From contig NZ_FNAV01000005.1 of NCBI RefSeq assembly GCF_900102075.1, positions 289,783 to 353,782 of the forward strand: a stretch of DNA of 64,000 nt. Reading direction: 5' to 3'. Made by a program: the position numbers and the translations under genes. The stretch comes from Salipiger thiooxidans (GTDB lineage: Bacteria; Pseudomonadota; Alphaproteobacteria; Rhodobacterales; Rhodobacteraceae). Below the pieces are notes generated by a model, which saw only the letters and a program-made list of their open reading frames with translations, was not told where the DNA came from and did no database searches. Numbering within the stretch: position 1 is the stretch's first letter; each line of letters opens with the position of its first letter. Shown here in pieces: positions 10,461 to 19,780 of this stretch.

Positions 10461-11381
10461 TCAATCGTTGATTGGCTCGAGCGTGCTCTCCAGTTGCTCC
10501 CGCAGATGCGCGTGCTGCTGCGGCAGCTTGAGCGCCTCGCCAAGGTGCGCGGCCTCTTCGTCGCGTGCAAAGCCGGGCTCGGCGGTGGCCACCTCGAACA
10601 GCACCCCGCCGGGGCTGCGAAAGTAGATGGCCCAGAAGTAATCCCGGTCGATCTGCTCGGTCACGTCGAATCCCTGCGCTGTCAGCGAGTCGCGCACCCG
10701 CGCCTGCGCATCCCGGTCAGCCACCGAGAAGGCCACGTGGTGCACGCTGCCCGCGCCCTGATCGGCGCTCGGCAGGTCGCTCTGCACGAGATCCACGATA
10801 TCGGCGCCGTTGCCATCGGGCATCCGGAAACGCGTCACCGGTCCGTCGGAGGCCTCCTCGACGTATCCCATGAAGCCCAACAGCTCGGCGGTGGGCGCGA
10901 CGTCGCGCAGCCGCAGCTCGACCGAATGGAAGCCGCGCAGCGCCGCGTCCCCGGGCACAGAGCCGCCGGTCCAGGGCGTGCGGGCGTCGTCACATTCGAC
11001 CAGAGACAGGTCGTCGTCGTCGGGGCCGTCGAGCTGCAGACGCGCCTCGCCGAAACGCGTCGCCTGCGTCGTGGGGGTGCGCCCCGCGAGCCGGTCGGCC
11101 CAGTAGGAGAGGCTGCCCTTCGGCACCGCGAAAGCGGTGGTCGAGACCTCGCCCGTGCCCGGCGTCCGGCGCTTGGCGTTGGGGAAGGGGAAATAGGTCA
11201 TCACCGTGCCGGGGGCGCCGGTCTCGTCGCCGTAGTAGAGGTGGTAGACCTCGGGCCGGTCGAAGTTCACCGTCTTCTTCACACGCCTGAGCCCGAGCAG
11301 GTCGGTGAAGAAGGCGTTGTTGCGGGCGGCACTGGTGGCAAGTGCTGTCACGTGGTGCAGGCCGGCGATATCCTCGATCAT
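10461..11381 (-). CDS. Ring-cleaving dioxygenase of the VOC superfamily
   Basis: 306 residues from the ATG at 11381 (AGGAGAG ribosome site 6 bases upstream in the sense direction); an open frame continues upstream but lacks the family. Two VOC modules are visible. The first opens with AGLHHVTALATSAARNNAFF (metal His in LHHVT), and the second with LRGFHSVELRLRDVAP and later SVHHVAFSVADRDAQ, with Glu in GGVLFEVATAEPGFA. This is the pattern of MhqO/MhqA-like Fe(II) extradiol-type enzymes that act on hydroquinones. The real substrate is not known. It is followed by a small terminator that belongs to phbB, which is transcribed in the same direction from upstream. Confidence 0.85.
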   Translation of the reverse strand: MIEDIAGLHHVTALATSAARNNAFFTDLLGLRRVKKTVNFDRPEVYHLYYGDETGAPGTVMTYFPFPNAKRRTPGTGEVSTTAFAVPKGSLSYWADRLAGRTPTTQATRFGEARLQLDGPDDDDLSLVECDDARTPWTGGSVPGDAALRGFHSVELRLRDVAPTAELLGFMGYVEEASDGPVTRFRMPDGNGADIVDLVQSDLPSADQGAGSVHHVAFSVADRDAQARVRDSLTAQGFDVTEQIDRDYFWAIYFRSPGGVLFEVATAEPGFARDEEAAHLGEALKLPQQHAHLREQLESTLEPIND

Positions 11382-11459
11382 GGCATCTCTCCTCTGGCAT
11401 GTGTCGGGGATATAGGGCGCCGCCCTGCGTCCGCCCACTTGCGCAAGCTCGCGGGCATG

Positions 11460-11487
11460 AAAAAGCCCCGGCGCGGCACGCCGGGGC
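11460..11487 (-). terminator. Rho-independent terminator after phbB
   Basis: A perfect 9-bp GC stem (GCCCCGGCG with CGCCGGGGC at 11465-11487) with a 5-base loop is followed, on the minus strand, by TTTTTC (11460-11464). It lies 25 bases beyond the phbB stop and before the VOC dioxygenase gene, separating the two units. Confidence 0.85.
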
Positions 11488-11512
11488 GAAGATAGTGGCC
11501 GCAGGGGCCGGA

Positions 11513-12235
11513 TCAGACGAAGAACTGGCCGCCGTTGGCCGAGATCGTCGAGCCGTTGATGAAGCCCGCCGCGTCGGAGGCGAGGAACACCACGCAGCGC
11601 GCGATCTCTTCGGGCTCGCCGAGACGGCCTGCGGGGATCTGGGCGATGATCGACTCGCGCACCTTCTCGGGGACGGCCATGACCATCTCGGTGGCGATGT
11701 AGCCCGGGCAGATGGCGTTGGCGGTGATGCCGGCGCGCGCGCCTTCCTGCGCGAGCGACTTCACGATGCCAAGGTCGCCGGCCTTGGTCGCGGCGTAGTT
11801 GACCTGCGCGAACTGGCCCTTCTGGCCGTTGATCGACGAGATCACGATGACACGGCCGAACTTGCGCTCGCGCATGCCGGGCCAGACCGGGTGCACGGTG
11901 TTGAACACGCCGGTGAGGTTGGTGTCGATCACATCCTTCCACTGCTCCGGGGTCATCTTGTGGAACGGCGCGTCACGGGTGATGCCGGCATTGGCCACCA
12001 CCACATCAATCGGGCCGAGATCGGCCTCGACCTTGGCGATCCCTTCCTTGGACGCCTCGTAATCCGCCACGTTCCACTTGTAGGTCCGGATGCCGGTCTC
12101 CTCGGTAAAGGCCGCGGCCTTCTCGTCGTTGCCCGCATAGGTTGCAGCAACCTCATACCCCTCGGCTTTCAGCGCTTTGGAAATCGCTTCGCCAATACCG
12201 CGGCTCCCGCCGGTGACCAGTGCAACTCTCGCCAT
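11513..12235 (-). CDS. phbB: Acetoacetyl-CoA reductase
   Basis: 240 residues, a classical short-chain dehydrogenase. It has TGGSRGIGEAI (NADPH loop, residues 8-18), NAG in VANAGITRD near residue 87, the catalytic Ser in VISSINGQKGQ near 138, and Tyr-x-x-x-Lys in NYAATKAG near 151. The FINGSTISANGG ending is typical of PhaB. It reduces acetoacetyl-CoA to (R)-3-hydroxybutyryl-CoA for polyhydroxybutyrate synthesis. phbA lies upstream on the same strand, separated by a terminator and a 390-base gap, so phbB probably has its own promoter in that gap. Confidence 0.93.
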   Translation of the reverse strand: MARVALVTGGSRGIGEAISKALKAEGYEVAATYAGNDEKAAAFTEETGIRTYKWNVADYEASKEGIAKVEADLGPIDVVVANAGITRDAPFHKMTPEQWKDVIDTNLTGVFNTVHPVWPGMRERKFGRVIVISSINGQKGQFAQVNYAATKAGDLGIVKSLAQEGARAGITANAICPGYIATEMVMAVPEKVRESIIAQIPAGRLGEPEEIARCVVFLASDAAGFINGSTISANGGQFFV

Positions 12236-12588
12236 AAAATTTTCCTCCGTTCTGGCAGATCGTCTTTGGAAACATCGTTACTTATCAATTCGTGATCGCG
12301 CAACAATGTTGCTCTGTATCGTCCAACTTAGTCAAAGAGGGCTGGCCGCCCGCTTTTGTCTCGTCCGGTGTACCCGGCACTTTCTGCGGATCCGTGAAAC
12401 CGCTCCGGAGAGCAGTGCGCCGTGGGCATGTCCTTGCGCGCCGCGCGGCGGGGGCCGGCGACCGGGTCCTGAGCTTGAGGGTGAAAGGGGAGATGCGGAA
12501 TGACCCGGACCTTCCGAGAACAGGGCGGGGTTTCGCCAATGGGGACGATCCGCGCCGGGTCTTCGCAAGCTCTGGTCATGTGAGAGTG
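12236..12588. other. 353-base intergenic stretch between phbA and phbB, no gene seen
   Basis: No frame here shows family resemblance or a good ribosome site. The part next to phbB (about 12240-12330) is AT-richer than its surroundings and probably holds the phbB promoter reading left; no convincing -35/-10 pair could be fixed. Nothing else is recognised. Confidence 0.5.
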
Positions 12589-12612
12589 CCCGGGGGGCTC
12601 ATCGCCCCCCGG
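12589..12612 (-). terminator. Hairpin after phbA
   Basis: An 8-bp perfect GC stem (CCGGGGGG with CCCCCCGG) with a 7-base loop starts about 10 bases past the phbA stop. No T-run follows on the minus strand, so termination may need Rho. Confidence 0.6.
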
Positions 12613-12622
12613 TCCCGTTCTG

Positions 12623-13798
12623 TCAGTCGCGTTCCACGCAGAGCGCAACGCCCATGCCGCCGCCGATGCAGAGCGTGGCGAGGCCTTTCTTGGCGTCGCG
12701 GCGCTTCATCTCGAAGAGCAGGGTGTTGAGCACGCGCGCACCGGAGGCCCCGATCGGGTGACCGATGGCGATGGCGCCGCCGTTCACGTTCACGATAGAC
12801 GGATCCCAGCCCATGTCCTTGTTCACGGCACAGGCCTGTGCGGCGAAGGCCTCGTTGGCCTCGACCAGGTCAAGGTCATCGACCGTCCAGCCGGCCTTTT
12901 CCAGCGCCTTGCGCGACGCGTAGATCGGGCCCACGCCCATGATCGACGGGTCGAGACCGGCGGTGGCGTAGGAGGCGATGCGCGCGATCGGCTCGATGCC
13001 GCGTTTCGCGGCGTTCTCGGCCGACATCAGCAGCACGCCGGCTGCGCCGTCGTTGATGCCCGATGCGTTGCCCGCGGTGACCGAGCCATCCTTGCTGAAG
13101 GCCGGGCGGAGTTTCTGCATGTTCTCGATGGTGGCACCGTGACGGATGTACTCGTCCTTGTTCACCACGATCTCGCCCTTGCGGGTCTTGATGGTGTAGG
13201 GGATCACCTCGTCGTCGAACTTGCCGGCGGTCTGGGCGGCCTCGGCCTTGTTCTGCGAGGCCAGCGCGAACTCGTCCTGCATCTCGCGGCTGATCTGCCA
13301 CTGCTGCGCGACGTTCTCGGCGGTCTGGCCCATGTGGTAGCCGTTGAAGGCGTCCCAGAGGCCATCGCGGATCATGGTATCGATGTAGGTGACGTCACCC
13401 ATCTTGTAGCCGTTGCGCAGGTTCTGCGCGTGGGGCGACATGGACATGTTCTCCTGCCCGCCGGCGCAGACGATGTCGGCATCGCCCAGCATGATGTGCT
13501 GTGCCGCCAGCGCCACGGTGCGCAGGCCCGAGCCGCAGACCTGGTTGATGCTCCAGGCGGCGCTTTCCTTGGGAAGGCCGGCGTTGATGTGGGCCTGACG
13601 GGCCGGGTTCTGGCCCTGGGCGGCGGTCAGCACCTGCCCGAGGATGGTTTCCGAAACCTCTCCCTTTTCGATGCCGGCGCGTGCAACCAGTGCTTCGAGC
13701 ACGGCGGCGCCGAGATCATGCGCCGGGGTGTTGGCGAAGCTTCCCCCGAAACTGCCGACGGCGGTACGGGCCGCGGATGCGATGACGACATTGGTCAT
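12623..13798 (-). CDS. phbA: Acetyl-CoA C-acetyltransferase (beta-ketothiolase)
   Basis: 391 residues, the exact family length. The nucleophile Cys is in [14 protein letters not shown] near residue 88, the His of [15 protein letters not shown] is near 348, and the second Cys of [17 protein letters not shown] is near 378. It condenses two acetyl-CoA to acetoacetyl-CoA, the first step of PHB synthesis, feeding phbB downstream. The start codon follows a ribosome site GGAGG (on the minus strand, just above 13806). Confidence 0.95.
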   Translation of the reverse strand: MTNVVIASAARTAVGSFGGSFANTPAHDLGAAVLEALVARAGIEKGEVSETILGQVLTAAQGQNPARQAHINAGLPKESAAWSINQVCGSGLRTVALAAQHIMLGDADIVCAGGQENMSMSPHAQNLRNGYKMGDVTYIDTMIRDGLWDAFNGYHMGQTAENVAQQWQISREMQDEFALASQNKAEAAQTAGKFDDEVIPYTIKTRKGEIVVNKDEYIRHGATIENMQKLRPAFSKDGSVTAGNASGINDGAAGVLLMSAENAAKRGIEPIARIASYATAGLDPSIMGVGPIYASRKALEKAGWTVDDLDLVEANEAFAAQACAVNKDMGWDPSIVNVNGGAIAIGHPIGASGARVLNTLLFEMKRRDAKKGLATLCIGGGMGVALCVERD

Positions 13799-14000
13799 GG
13801 ATTTTAGTCCTCCAAGCAGAACGAAACGCGGGAGGCCAGATCATCGGTCAAAGGCCGCCCTCCTTGATCTTGCCCATCGTTCATAGCGTGCCGCTGAGGC
13901 AGGGGACAGGGGGAGGTTGCGGAAAACACGCTCTGGTAGCGCAAATGCTAGCGCAAAATCCCGACGGCGGTGTATCGCGGGGGCCGCGGAGCCGTTCGAC

Positions 14001-14891
14001 TCAGGCGCTGGCGCGTTTGGAGGCGTCGTCGCGCCATGTCGGGCTGACGGTGGGGGCGCCGTAGTAATAGCCCTGCAGGCAGTCGATTCCGATCGCGGTC
14101 AGGTACTGCGCGTCGCTCGCGTTCTCGACCGATTCGGCCACGGTGAAGAGGTCGAACTGCTCGGCGATCGAAGCAATGGCGCGGGTCATCACCTGGTTGT
14201 CGGGGTCGTGGGCGATGCCGGTGATGAACTGGCCGTCGATCTTTAGGATGTCGAAGTTGAACTCCTTGAAATGGCGCAGGGCGGTGTAGCCGGCACCGAA
14301 ATCGTCCATCGCGAAGGAAATGCCCTGCCGCTGCAGGTCGTCCATGAAGCTGATCACCAGCTCGGGCACCAGCATCGCCGACGATTCGGTGATCTCGAGA
14401 ATCAGCCGCTCGGCGACGGTCGGATCCCCCGACAGGCCGCGGTGCAGCGTCTCGGTCCACTTGCGGTAGCCGATGGAGCGGGCCGACATGTTCAGCGACA
14501 GCCGCAGCCCGGGTTCGGAGGCGAGCTCGGCCAGCCCCCTTTCCAGCGCGATGCAGTCGAGGATGCGCCCGTGCTCGGTGTCCTCGATCAGCGGGATGAA
14601 TTCGCTCGCAGGGACGATGCGCCCGGTCTCGTCGAGCACCCGGACCAGCCCCTCGTGGAAGGCTGCAAGCGCGGGCTCGCGCGCCTGCACCACCGGCTGG
14701 AACGCCAGCAGCACGTCGCCATGCGCGATGGCCTCGCGCACCGTGTGAAGCATCCTGCTGTCGCGCCGGGCGAGCGCCATATCCAGTGGGTTCTGGCCAT
14801 GCATAGCGATATGGTCCAATAGGGTCCTTGTGCGTGGCCGCAGCTTTGCTGTCGGTCGCGCGTTCCTGCTGTGAGCCCCGGTATCCGGCAT
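14001..14891 (-). CDS. EAL-domain cyclic-di-GMP phosphodiesterase
   Basis: 296 residues made of a single EAL domain with no sensor domain and no clear membrane segment. Catalytic residues are all visible: AFQPVV, the signature as E-G-L (FHEGLVRVLD, the middle Ala replaced by Gly), Asn in LRLSLNMSARS, Glu in LILEITESS, Asp-Asp in AMDDFGAGYT, Lys in DILKIDGQFI, Glu in TVAESVENA and Gln in LQGYYYGAP. It should therefore hydrolyse c-di-GMP. The first ~35 residues are low complexity and the start may be further in, at the Met of the HGQNPLDMAL region. It is divergent from rpsD. Confidence 0.85.
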   Translation of the reverse strand: MPDTGAHSRNARPTAKLRPRTRTLLDHIAMHGQNPLDMALARRDSRMLHTVREAIAHGDVLLAFQPVVQAREPALAAFHEGLVRVLDETGRIVPASEFIPLIEDTEHGRILDCIALERGLAELASEPGLRLSLNMSARSIGYRKWTETLHRGLSGDPTVAERLILEITESSAMLVPELVISFMDDLQRQGISFAMDDFGAGYTALRHFKEFNFDILKIDGQFITGIAHDPDNQVMTRAIASIAEQFDLFTVAESVENASDAQYLTAIGIDCLQGYYYGAPTVSPTWRDDASKRASA

Positions 14892-15032
14892 GATGCCCGG
14901 TCCGATCTACACCACGATTCCGCAGCGGCCCCGGCCGAAGCGGAGCGGGTGTCGCGCCACTCTGCCCGACGCCGCTTAATCGCAGGTAAAGGCGGGCCCG
15001 GATCGTGCCTGTCCCCGGTGGGGAACAGGGTG

Positions 15033-15060
15033 TTGACTCCCCCGGGAAAGCGCATATAAG
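15033..15060 (+). promoter_or_regulatory. Predicted sigma-70 promoter for rpsD
   Basis: TTGACT at 15033-15038 and TATAAG at 15055-15060 are separated by 16 bases. This is close to the alphaproteobacterial housekeeping consensus and lies about 110 bases before the rpsD start codon. The intervening leader contains a small GC hairpin (GCCCCC/GGGGAT region near 15080) that could be part of ribosomal-protein autoregulation, though that is a guess. Confidence 0.55.
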
Positions 15061-15168
15061 CGCCGCTTCATTGGTGTTGGTGGCCCCCGCAAGGGGATGC
15101 CCTGTCGCTTCGGCCAAATCCGGAGAGAGGACAACGCCCTTCGAAACCTAGAGCGAAGGAGATCAGCC

Positions 15169-15789
15169 GTGACCAAACGCACGTCTGCCAAGTACAAAAT
15201 CGACCGCCGTATGGGCGAGAACATCTGGGGCCGTCCGAAGTCCCCGGTCAACCGCCGCGAATACGGCCCCGGCCAGCACGGCCAGCGCCGCAAGGGCAAG
15301 CTCTCGGACTTCGGTCTGCAGCTCCGCGCCAAGCAGAAGCTCAAGGGCTACTACGGCGACCTGACCGAGAAGCAGTTCCGTCGCATCTTCGGCGAAGCAG
15401 AGCGTATCAAGGGCGACACCGGTGAGCTGCTCATCGGCCTGCTCGAGCGCCGTCTCGACGCCGTCGTCTACCGCGCCAAGTTCGTGCCGACCGTCTTCGC
15501 TGCCCGCCAGTTCGTGAACCACGGCCACGTGCTCGTGAACGGCCAGCGCGTGAACATCCCCTCCTACCGCGTGAAAGAGGGTGACGTCATCGAGGTCCGC
15601 GAGAAGTCCAAGCAGATGGCTCTCGTGCTGGAAGCCGCACAGCTTCCCGAGCGCGACGTTCCGGACTACCTCGAGGTGGACCACTCCAAGATGACCGCGA
15701 CCTTCGTGCGCATGCCGGGCCTCGCAGACGTGCCGTACCCGGTGCAGATGGAACCGAACCTGGTCATCGAATTCTACGCGCAGAACTGA
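15169..15789 (+). CDS. rpsD: 30S ribosomal protein S4
   Basis: 206 residues starting at GTG 15169, with a strong GAAGGAG ribosome site 6 bases before. It shows the full S4 sequence: [39 protein letters not shown], and the S4 RNA-binding domain [23 protein letters not shown] and [20 protein letters not shown]. It nucleates 30S assembly by binding 16S rRNA. It is monocistronic, as often in alphaproteobacteria, with its own promoter and terminator. Confidence 0.98.
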   Translation: MTKRTSAKYKIDRRMGENIWGRPKSPVNRREYGPGQHGQRRKGKLSDFGLQLRAKQKLKGYYGDLTEKQFRRIFGEAERIKGDTGELLIGLLERRLDAVVYRAKFVPTVFAARQFVNHGHVLVNGQRVNIPSYRVKEGDVIEVREKSKQMALVLEAAQLPERDVPDYLEVDHSKMTATFVRMPGLADVPYPVQMEPNLVIEFYAQN

Positions 15790-15819
15790 TCTTCATTCCT
15801 GCGCTTTCCAATCGGAAGA

Positions 15820-15847
15820 GGCCGTCCCATCCGGGGCGGCCTTTTTC
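15820..15847 (+). terminator. Rho-independent terminator of rpsD
   Basis: The stem GGCCGTCCC/GGGGCGGCC has one mismatch, a 4-5 base loop, and is followed by TTTTTCG. It sits 31 bases after the rpsD stop. Confidence 0.88.
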
Positions 15848-15908
15848 GTTTGCCGGACGGGTGCCCGATTATTGGGCGCGGGGGTCGTGCCGGACGGCCC
15901 TCAGATAT

Positions 15909-15924
15909 TTTACCGATTGATAAA
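15909..15924. promoter_or_regulatory. Candidate RutR operator in front of preT
   Basis: TTTACCG-AT-TGATAAA is an imperfect 7-2-7 inverted repeat (5 of 7 positions match). It closely resembles the perfect TTTACCA-AA-TGGTAAA palindrome beside rutR and has the same geometry as the E. coli RutR site (TTGACCA-nn-TGGTCAA). A further half-site-like TTGACCT begins at 15929. It lies 55 bases before the preT start, in an AT-rich promoter-like stretch. Confidence 0.6.
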
Positions 15925-15978
15925 AAAATTGACCTATGGAACGCTTTCCCCATCAGACATGGCAGCGGGAGGCGACCG

Positions 15979-17313
15979 ATGGATGTGAAGGCTCTGGTTC
16001 CGGGCATCGTGCCGGGACGGATGGACAAGGCTCTGATCGAGGCGGGGTTCGCGGACCTGCATCCGCCGCTCGACGATCACGAGGCGCTGGTGGCGGCGGA
16101 CCGCTGCTACTTCTGCCACGACGCACCCTGCGCGACGGCCTGTCCCACGACGATCGACATCCCGCTCTTCATCCGGCAGATCGCCACCGGCACGCCCGAG
16201 GCCGCGGCGCGGACGATCCTGTCGCAGAACATCCTTGGCGGGATGTGCGCCCGGGTCTGCCCGACAGAGACGCTCTGCGAAGAGGTCTGCGTGCGCGAGG
16301 TGGCCGAGGGCAAGCCGGTCGAGATCGGCCGTCTTCAACGCTACGCCACCGACACGCTGATGGCCGCCGACGTACATCCGTTCGAGCGCGACGCGCCGAC
16401 CGGCAAGCGCATCGCGGTTGTGGGCGCGGGGCCGGCGGGGCTCGCCTGCGCACACCGGCTTGCGATGATGGGGCACGACGTGGTCCTGATGGACGCGCGG
16501 CCCAAGCCCGGCGGGCTCAACGAATACGGCATCGCCGCTTACAAGAGCACCGAGAACTTCGCCGCGCGCGAGGTCGAGTGGCTGATGCAGATCGGCGGCA
16601 TCGAGCTGCAGAGCGGCGTGGCGCTGGGCCGCGACGTGACGCTCGGGTCGCTGCAGGCCGAGTATGACGCGGTGTTCCTCGGGCTCGGGCTCGGCGGGGT
16701 GAACGCGCTGGGCGTCGAGGGCGACGACAAGGCGGGCGTCGGCGACGCGGTCTCGTTCATCGCCGACCTGCGGCAGGCCTCCGATCTGGCGGCGCTGCCG
16801 GTGGGTCGCGACGTGGTGGTGATCGGCGGCGGCATGACCGCGGTCGACGCCGCGCTGCAGTCGAAGCTGCTGGGCGCGCTCAACGTCACCATCGTCTACC
16901 GCCGCTCGCAGGAACGCATGGCCGCCTCGCCCTACGAGCAGGAGCTGGCGCAGGCCAGGGGCGTGCGGATCATCTGTAACGCCTCGCCGGTCGCGGTGCA
17001 TGGCAACGGCTCGGTGCGTGAGCTCGAGTTCGAGTTCACCGCCGACGACCTCGCCCCGACGGGCGAGCGGTTCCGGCTTCCCGCCGACCAGGTCTTCCGC
17101 GCCATCGGGCAGACCCTCACCGGCGACGGGCTGCCCGAGCTCGAGGGCCGCAAGATCGCGGTGGACGGGACCGGCCGCACCTCGGTGCCCGGGGTCTGGG
17201 CCGGCGGCGACTGCGCTTCCGGGGGCGACGATCTGACGGTGACCGCCGTGGCCGAGGGCCGCGACGCGGCAGAGGACATCCATGCCAGCCTGATGGAGCA
17301 AGCAAATGGCTGA
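15979..17313 (+). CDS. preT: NAD-dependent dihydropyrimidine dehydrogenase, PreT subunit
   Basis: 444 residues from ATG 15979 (GGGAGG ribosome site 6 bases upstream). The N-terminal ferredoxin-like helical domain has Fe-S cysteines in CYFCHDAPCATACPTTID (near residue 37) and GGMCARVCPTETLCEEVC. Two nucleotide-binding folds follow: VVGAGPAGLACAHRLAMMGHD (FAD) and VVIGGGMTAVDAALQSKLLG (NAD). It passes electrons from NADH to PreA for reduction of uracil and thymine to dihydropyrimidines, the first step of the reductive pathway. It overlaps preA by 8 bases. Confidence 0.94.
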   Translation: MDVKALVPGIVPGRMDKALIEAGFADLHPPLDDHEALVAADRCYFCHDAPCATACPTTIDIPLFIRQIATGTPEAAARTILSQNILGGMCARVCPTETLCEEVCVREVAEGKPVEIGRLQRYATDTLMAADVHPFERDAPTGKRIAVVGAGPAGLACAHRLAMMGHDVVLMDARPKPGGLNEYGIAAYKSTENFAAREVEWLMQIGGIELQSGVALGRDVTLGSLQAEYDAVFLGLGLGGVNALGVEGDDKAGVGDAVSFIADLRQASDLAALPVGRDVVVIGGGMTAVDAALQSKLLGALNVTIVYRRSQERMAASPYEQELAQARGVRIICNASPVAVHGNGSVRELEFEFTADDLAPTGERFRLPADQVFRAIGQTLTGDGLPELEGRKIAVDGTGRTSVPGVWAGGDCASGGDDLTVTAVAEGRDAAEDIHASLMEQANG

Positions 17314-18610
17314 TCTTTCGTCGAACTTCATTGGCATCAAGTCACCCAACCCGTTCTGGCTGGCCTCGGCGCCTCCGACCGACAAGGAGTACAACGTCCG
17401 CCGCGCCTACGAGGCGGGCTGGGGCGGCGTCGTGTGGAAGACGCTGGGTGAGGAAGGCCCGCCGGTCGTCAATGTGAACGGCCCGCGCTACGGCGCGATC
17501 TGGGGCGCTGACCGGCGGCTGCTCGGGCTCAACAACATCGAGCTTATCACCGACCGCCCGCTCGAGGTGAACCTGCGCGAGATGAAATCGGTCAAGCGCG
17601 ACTACCCCGACCGCGCGCTGGTGGCCTCGATCATGGTGCCCTGCACCGAAGAGGCGTGGAAGGCGATCCTGCCGCTGGTCGAAGACACCGGCGCCGACGG
17701 CGTCGAGCTCAACTTCGGCTGTCCGCACGGCATGTCCGAGCGCGGCATGGGCTCGGCGGTGGGGCAGGTGCCAGAGTACATCGAGATGGTGACCCGCTGG
17801 GTAAAGCAGTACACGCGCATGCCCTGCATCGTGAAGCTCACGCCCAACATCACCGACATCCGCAAACCCGCCATGGCGGCCCATGCGGGCGGTGCCGATG
17901 CGGTGTCGCTGATCAACACCATCAACTCGATCACCTCGGTCGACCTCGACCTCTTTGCGCCCGAGCCCACCATCGACGGCAAGGGCGCGCACGGTGGCTA
18001 TTGCGGCCCGGCGGTGAAGCCCATCGCGCTCAACATGGTGGCCGAGATCGCCCGCTCGCCCGAGATGCGTGGCCTGCCGATCTCGGGCATCGGCGGCGTG
18101 ACCACGTGGAAGGACGCGGCCGAGTTCATGGCTCTGGGCGCGGGCAACGTGCAGGTCTGCACCGCCGCAATGACCTATGGCTTCAAGGTGGTGCAGGAGA
18201 TGATCTCGGGGCTGTCGCAGTACCTCGACGAGAAGGAGATCGCGCTTTCCGACCTGATCGGGCGCGCGGTGCCCAACGTCAGCGACTGGCAGCACCTCAA
18301 CCTCAACTACATCTCCAAGGCCAGGATCGACCAGGATGCCTGCATCTCGTGCGGGCGCTGCTATGCCGCCTGCGAGGACACCTCGCACCAGGCCATTGAC
18401 ATGTCCGAGGACCGGGTCTTCACGGTCAAGGACGACGAATGCGTGGCCTGCAACCTTTGCGTGAACGTCTGTCCCATCGAGGGCTGCATCACCATGGAGC
18501 GCATGGAGGCCGGAGCGATCGACCCGCGCACGGGCCGCGTCGTGCAGGCCGAGCCCGCCGATTGGACCACGCACCCCAACAACCCGATGGCGCTAAAGGC
18601 CGCGGAGTGA
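17306..18610 (+). CDS. preA: NAD-dependent dihydropyrimidine dehydrogenase, PreA subunit
   Basis: 434 residues. The FMN TIM-barrel (dihydroorotate-dehydrogenase type) covers about 1-310, with GIKSPNPFWLASAPPT, VELNFGCPHGMSERGMG (active-site Cys region), KLTPNITDIRKPA and SGIGGVTTWKDAAEF. Two ferredoxin [4Fe-4S] motifs close the protein: CISCGRCYAACEDTSHQA and CVACNLCVNVCPIEGC. It is the substrate-reducing subunit of the PreTA complex. A strong GC hairpin follows the gene, ending the preTA unit. Confidence 0.95.
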   Translation: MADLSSNFIGIKSPNPFWLASAPPTDKEYNVRRAYEAGWGGVVWKTLGEEGPPVVNVNGPRYGAIWGADRRLLGLNNIELITDRPLEVNLREMKSVKRDYPDRALVASIMVPCTEEAWKAILPLVEDTGADGVELNFGCPHGMSERGMGSAVGQVPEYIEMVTRWVKQYTRMPCIVKLTPNITDIRKPAMAAHAGGADAVSLINTINSITSVDLDLFAPEPTIDGKGAHGGYCGPAVKPIALNMVAEIARSPEMRGLPISGIGGVTTWKDAAEFMALGAGNVQVCTAAMTYGFKVVQEMISGLSQYLDEKEIALSDLIGRAVPNVSDWQHLNLNYISKARIDQDACISCGRCYAACEDTSHQAIDMSEDRVFTVKDDECVACNLCVNVCPIEGCITMERMEAGAIDPRTGRVVQAEPADWTTHPNNPMALKAAE

Positions 18611-18658
18611 GGCGCGGGGGCCTCGTGCCCGCCGTCGTTTGACCGGATCATGAGAAGG

Positions 18659-18686
18659 GCCGGGCCGCGCAACGCCGCGGCCCGGC
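18659..18686 (+). terminator. Hairpin after preA
   Basis: A perfect 11-bp stem (GCCGGGCCGCG with CGCGGCCCGGC) with a 6-base loop begins 49 bases after the preA stop. It is followed by GTCGTCTT, which is only weakly T-rich. Confidence 0.55.
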
Positions 18687-18754
18687 GTCGTCTTGAGACC
18701 GGGCATCGCCCACCGCGTCGTGCCGGACGGGGCAGGGGGCAGAGAGCTTATGCC

Positions 18755-19012
18755 TCAGCGGTGGATGCGCATCCGGCGGGCGGTGCAGACCACGAGGTAA
18801 TGGTCGCCGCATTCCAGCAGGTGGAAACCCCGCGCGCGGACCGCCGCCCGCAGCGCCTCGTACCCCATTTCCCGCTCCACATCCTGCTTGCTGCGCCGCA
18901 CCACGCCGCCGTCGCGCATCGCCATGGCAGAGAAGAGGCGCGCCTGCCAGGCATGGCTGCGGGCACGGTCAGGGGCGGGAGGGGGTGAGAAGCGGTCGGG
19001 CTCTGGTCTCAT
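18755..19012 (-). CDS. Small conserved hypothetical protein of Rhodobacterales type
   Basis: 85 residues. The core RDGGVVRRSKQDVEREMGYE followed by RAAVRARGFHLLECGDHYLVV matches a short protein that I recall as frequent in Rhodobacterales genomes, sometimes mislabelled as a phosphoribosylanthranilate isomerase. No enzyme motif is present. The N-terminal 25 residues are proline- and arginine-rich and may be disordered. It is 24 bases downstream of rutR on the same strand, so it may be co-transcribed with it. The function is unknown. Confidence 0.6.
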   Translation of the reverse strand: MRPEPDRFSPPPAPDRARSHAWQARLFSAMAMRDGGVVRRSKQDVEREMGYEALRAAVRARGFHLLECGDHYLVVCTARRMRIHR

Positions 19013-19036
19013 GCCGGAAGCATCCGGCGATTCTGG

Positions 19037-19669
19037 TTAATCGCTGGTTTCCGCGGGCGTCAGAAGCTTGCGGAACAGCTGCTCCACATGGGCGTTGGCA
19101 TCGGCCCAGCCGCCGCTCTCGTCCGGGACAAGCACCCGGATCTGCGCCTCGAAATCCGCGTAGTGCTGGGTGATGGCCCAGATCGACAGCACCAGCTGCC
19201 GCGCGTCGGTCTGTGCCAGCCGGCCATCCGCGGCCCAGCCCTCGATCAGCGCGCATTTCTCCTCGAAAAGCGGCTTCAGCGTGGATTCCAGGTGCGGCGC
19301 CATGCGGGGCGCGCCCTGCAGGATCTCGTTGGCGAAGAGCCGGCTTTCGCGCGGGTACTTGCGGCTCATCTCCATCTTGCGGCGGATGTAGCCGAGGATC
19401 TCCTGCAGCGGGTCGCCGTCCGGGTCCATCTCGGCCAGCGGCGCCAGCCATTCGTCCATCAGCGCGTTGAGGACGGCGACGTGGATCGCCTCCTTGCCGT
19501 CGAAGTAATAGATCAGGTTCGGTTTGGACATGCCCGCCGCCTCGGCGATCTGGTCCAGCGTGGCGCCCCTGTAGCCGTGCTGCGAGAACACCTCCAGCGC
19601 GGCGGTCATGATCTTCTTACGGTTGCGCAGCTGGATGCGACTCGGCTTCTTTACGGCACCGTCTGCCAT
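19037..19669 (-). CDS. rutR: Pyrimidine-responsive TetR-family repressor RutR
   Basis: 210 residues. The TetR helix-turn-helix is at 20-65 (IMTAALEVFSQHGYRGATLD then IAEAAGMSKPNLIYYFDGKE). The C-terminal RutR_C domain is recognisable: WLAPLAEMDPDGDPLQEILGY, SRKYPRESRLFANEILQGAP and LSIWAITQHYADFEAQI, closely paralleling E. coli RutR (LDIWLAPL, SRDYPQASRLF, WASTQHYADFA). RutR is released from DNA by uracil or thymine. Here it sits between preTA and the rest of the pyrimidine cluster, with a perfect palindrome 110 bases upstream of its start that could serve both itself and the divergent amidohydrolase. Confidence 0.9.
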   Translation of the reverse strand: MADGAVKKPSRIQLRNRKKIMTAALEVFSQHGYRGATLDQIAEAAGMSKPNLIYYFDGKEAIHVAVLNALMDEWLAPLAEMDPDGDPLQEILGYIRRKMEMSRKYPRESRLFANEILQGAPRMAPHLESTLKPLFEEKCALIEGWAADGRLAQTDARQLVLSIWAITQHYADFEAQIRVLVPDESGGWADANAHVEQLFRKLLTPAETSD

Positions 19670-19780
19670 GCACTCCTTCTCCGCTCAAATTTCGGGCAGA
19701 GGCGCCGGCATACCGCCTGCATTCCGTGCCGCCCCCGTCAGACAATTCTTGACTCGTTCCGGGGGCGTTGCAATCGTGCC